Program-made: the position numbers and the translations under genes
The notes under the pieces: generated by a model
What the model was told of the DNA's origin: nothing
Databases searched by the model: none
The model's input: only the letters and a program-made list of their open reading frames with translations
Part shown: positions 62,783-64,000 of the stretch, in pieces
How positions within the stretch are numbered: the first letter of the stretch is position 1
Layout: each line of letters begins with the position of its first letter
NCBI GenBank assembly: GCA_964389675.1
Contig: CAYMEV010000005.1
Location: 6,027-70,026 of the forward strand
Length of the DNA: 64,000 nt
Source: CAYMEV01 sp964389675 [NCBI: uncultured Candidatus Sumerlaeota bacterium]
GTDB taxonomy: Bacteria > CAYMEV01
Reading direction: 5' to 3'

Positions 62783-64000
62783 TGGCCACCCTGCCGATAT
62801 AATCATACTCAGTAACTCCCGTAATTAAAATATCACAGAGCCCATCAGCCTCCTGGACAGGATCTTCAAGAAGCAGTTCCCCGTCGATCTCCGGAGCCTG
62901 TATAAGAAGCCTTGCTTCATAGGGGCTTATAATACCCTTTTTTATTGAACCTATATGTCTTTTTATCCTTTTATAATGAATATCCTGCTGTATTGACATC
63001 ACTTCTTCAAATCTTTCTCTTGCCCGCTTTTCACTGATCTTTTCCTTAATCTTATAACTCGGTGCATATTCTTCATCTGAATACACAAAACATCCAAGCC
63101 TGTCAAATTCCAGGTCTTCTATCCCTCTCACAAGCTCTCTGAAATCCTCGTCACTTTCTCCCGGGAAGCCTGTCATTACTGTTGTTCGAATAACTGCTGA
63201 AGGAATGATGCTTCTTATAAGCTCTATTTTTTCATATATGCTTTTTTTGGTTTCTTTTCTATTCATAGCCTTGAGCATTCTGTCAGAAATATGCTGAACA
63301 GGGATATCGAAATAATCAATAAATCTTTCACTGTCTCTAACTGCCTTGATAAAGTCCTCGCTTATGTCATTAGGGTGCAAATACAGCAAACGGCAGTAGA
63401 ACCGTCCTTTAATCCCGTCAATTCGACTGATAAGGTCGATTATTGATAAAGGAGGATCAAAATCCCTGCCATAATACATAGTATCCTGGGATATCAGGTT
63501 AAACTCATATGTGGGGCCTGCAAGCAGGGCAGTGATTTCCTCCATTATGATATCTGCAGGTTTTGACCTGTATCTGTCCTTGATTAAGGGTATTACGCAA
63601 AAACTGCATTTTCTTGAACAGCCCTCGGCGATCTTTAAATATCTGTAAAGCTGATGAGGGTAAAGCTCACTTCTTAAATGATATTTATCATAGCTGACAG
63701 GCTTGTCAGTTATAAAATACCCCTGATCCTTATTGATAAAATCATCTATTATAAGACTGATCTGGTTAAATTCATTTGTTCCGATCAATATATCAATTTC
63801 AGGTATTTCTGATTTTAGCCTGTCCTTGTACAGCTGAGACAGGCATCCGGCTACCATAAGTATACTGTTTTTCCTGTCCCTGGAGGCTTCAAGGATGCAC
63901 TGGATGCTTTCCTCCTTTGCATCCTTTATAAATCCGCATGTGTTTATTATTATCAGGTCCGGGTCTTTGGAGATATCTATATTTTTAAGGCCGGCATGTG
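62772..64000 (-). CDS. rimO: Ribosomal protein S12 methylthiotransferase, 5' end outside window
   Basis: The frame is open to the window edge, so the N-terminus (probably the first 35-40 residues) lies outside. The visible part includes the first cluster region IIINTCGFIKDAKEES, which is the RimO form rather than MiaB, the radical SAM motif CSRKCSFCVIP, DRYRSKPADIIMEE, and a C-terminal TRAM-like domain (PEIDGELLLEDPVQEADG). RimO methylthiolates Asp89 of ribosomal protein S12. The end overlaps cinA by about 11 nt. Confidence 0.95.
   Translation of the reverse strand, partial: HAGLKNIDISKDPDLIIINTCGFIKDAKEESIQCILEASRDRKNSILMVAGCLSQLYKDRLKSEIPEIDILIGTNEFNQISLIIDDFINKDQGYFITDKPVSYDKYHLRSELYPHQLYRYLKIAEGCSRKCSFCVIPLIKDRYRSKPADIIMEEITALLAGPTYEFNLISQDTMYYGRDFDPPLSIIDLISRIDGIKGRFYCRLLYLHPNDISEDFIKAVRDSERFIDYFDIPVQHISDRMLKAMNRKETKKSIYEKIELIRSIIPSAVIRTTVMTGFPGESDEDFRELVRGIEDLEFDRLGCFVYSDEEYAPSYKIKEKISEKRARERFEEVMSIQQDIHYKRIKRHIGSIKKGIISPYEARLLIQAPEIDGELLLEDPVQEADGLCDILITGVTEYDYIGRVANDE

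Noticed and set aside
1-64000. CRISPR arrays, tRNA/rRNA genes, prophage or insertion sequences
   Set aside because: I looked for spaced direct repeats, cloverleaf sequences in the gaps and transposase or phage genes and found none.

Overview
The window reads as a chromosomal segment of an uncultured-type, AT-rich, Gram-negative (diderm) bacterium that probably lives with little oxygen. Envelope evidence is strong: an MlaE/MlaF/MlaD phospholipid-transport operon, an outer-membrane secretin with a type II secretion / type IV pilus-like assembly system, several lipoproteins and large secreted multidomain proteins. A flavodiiron protein and a triple-thioredoxin-fold redox protein point to an anaerobe that copes with oxygen. 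Two lipoprotein signals have Phe at -3 (FISC), a position tolerated in spirochaete-type lipoboxes. That is only a hint of lineage; I cannot place the phylum from the sequence alone. TTG and GTG starts are common and TGA is a normal stop. I see no tRNA, rRNA, CRISPR array, insertion sequence or prophage.

Layout. 1-4.1 kb: 3' part of a giant secreted zinc metalloprotease, interrupted by an in-frame TGA near its end. 4.3-10.1 kb: tiny ORF, cupin, flavodiiron protein, hybrid histidine kinase, and a protein disulfide oxidoreductase fused to thioredoxin. 10.1-14.4 kb: mlaE-mlaF-mlaD plus an exported helical-repeat protein and a DUF4846 protein in one operon. 14.6-16.6 kb: an unknown secreted protein and a GNAT acetyltransferase. 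16.6-18.5 kb: an ABC-2 exporter (ATPase + permease) behind a 5' leader that looks like a transcription attenuator. 18.7-22.8 kb: a GHL10-type secreted glycosidase whose C-terminal half resembles that of the metalloprotease. 22.8-27.1 kb (minus): an aspartate 4-decarboxylase-family enzyme with a lipoprotein signal, then a SPASM radical SAM and a B12-binding radical SAM protein. 27.2-31.5 kb: Ser/Thr kinase-ATPase-TPR regulator and a histidine phosphatase. 31.5-37.3 kb (minus): helicase loader-guaA-dnaE. 37.5-40.2 kb: tldD-pmbA. 40.3-41.7 kb (minus): coiled-coil exported protein, coaX, small unknown.

41.9-59.9 kb is one long plus-strand array in which no gap exceeds about 30 nt: gspF-gspE-pilM-pilN-pilO-gspC/pilP-like-gspD-three pseudopilin-like genes-thpR-recA-pilT-alaS-cohesin lipoprotein-lytic transglycosylase-TPR protein. 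The secretion genes form a hybrid of type II secretion and type IV pilus parts. The secretin carries a cohesin-like domain that recurs as a stand-alone lipoprotein downstream. 59.9-64.0 kb (minus): rimO (start outside the window), cinA and ctpA. rimO, cinA, thpR, recA and alaS are often close together in bacteria; here the set is split across two strands.

The most interesting signals are the attenuator-like leader before the ABC exporter, the apparently exported PLP enzyme, the secretin-cohesin arrangement, the three-CxxC redox fusion, and the in-frame TGA in the metalloprotease.
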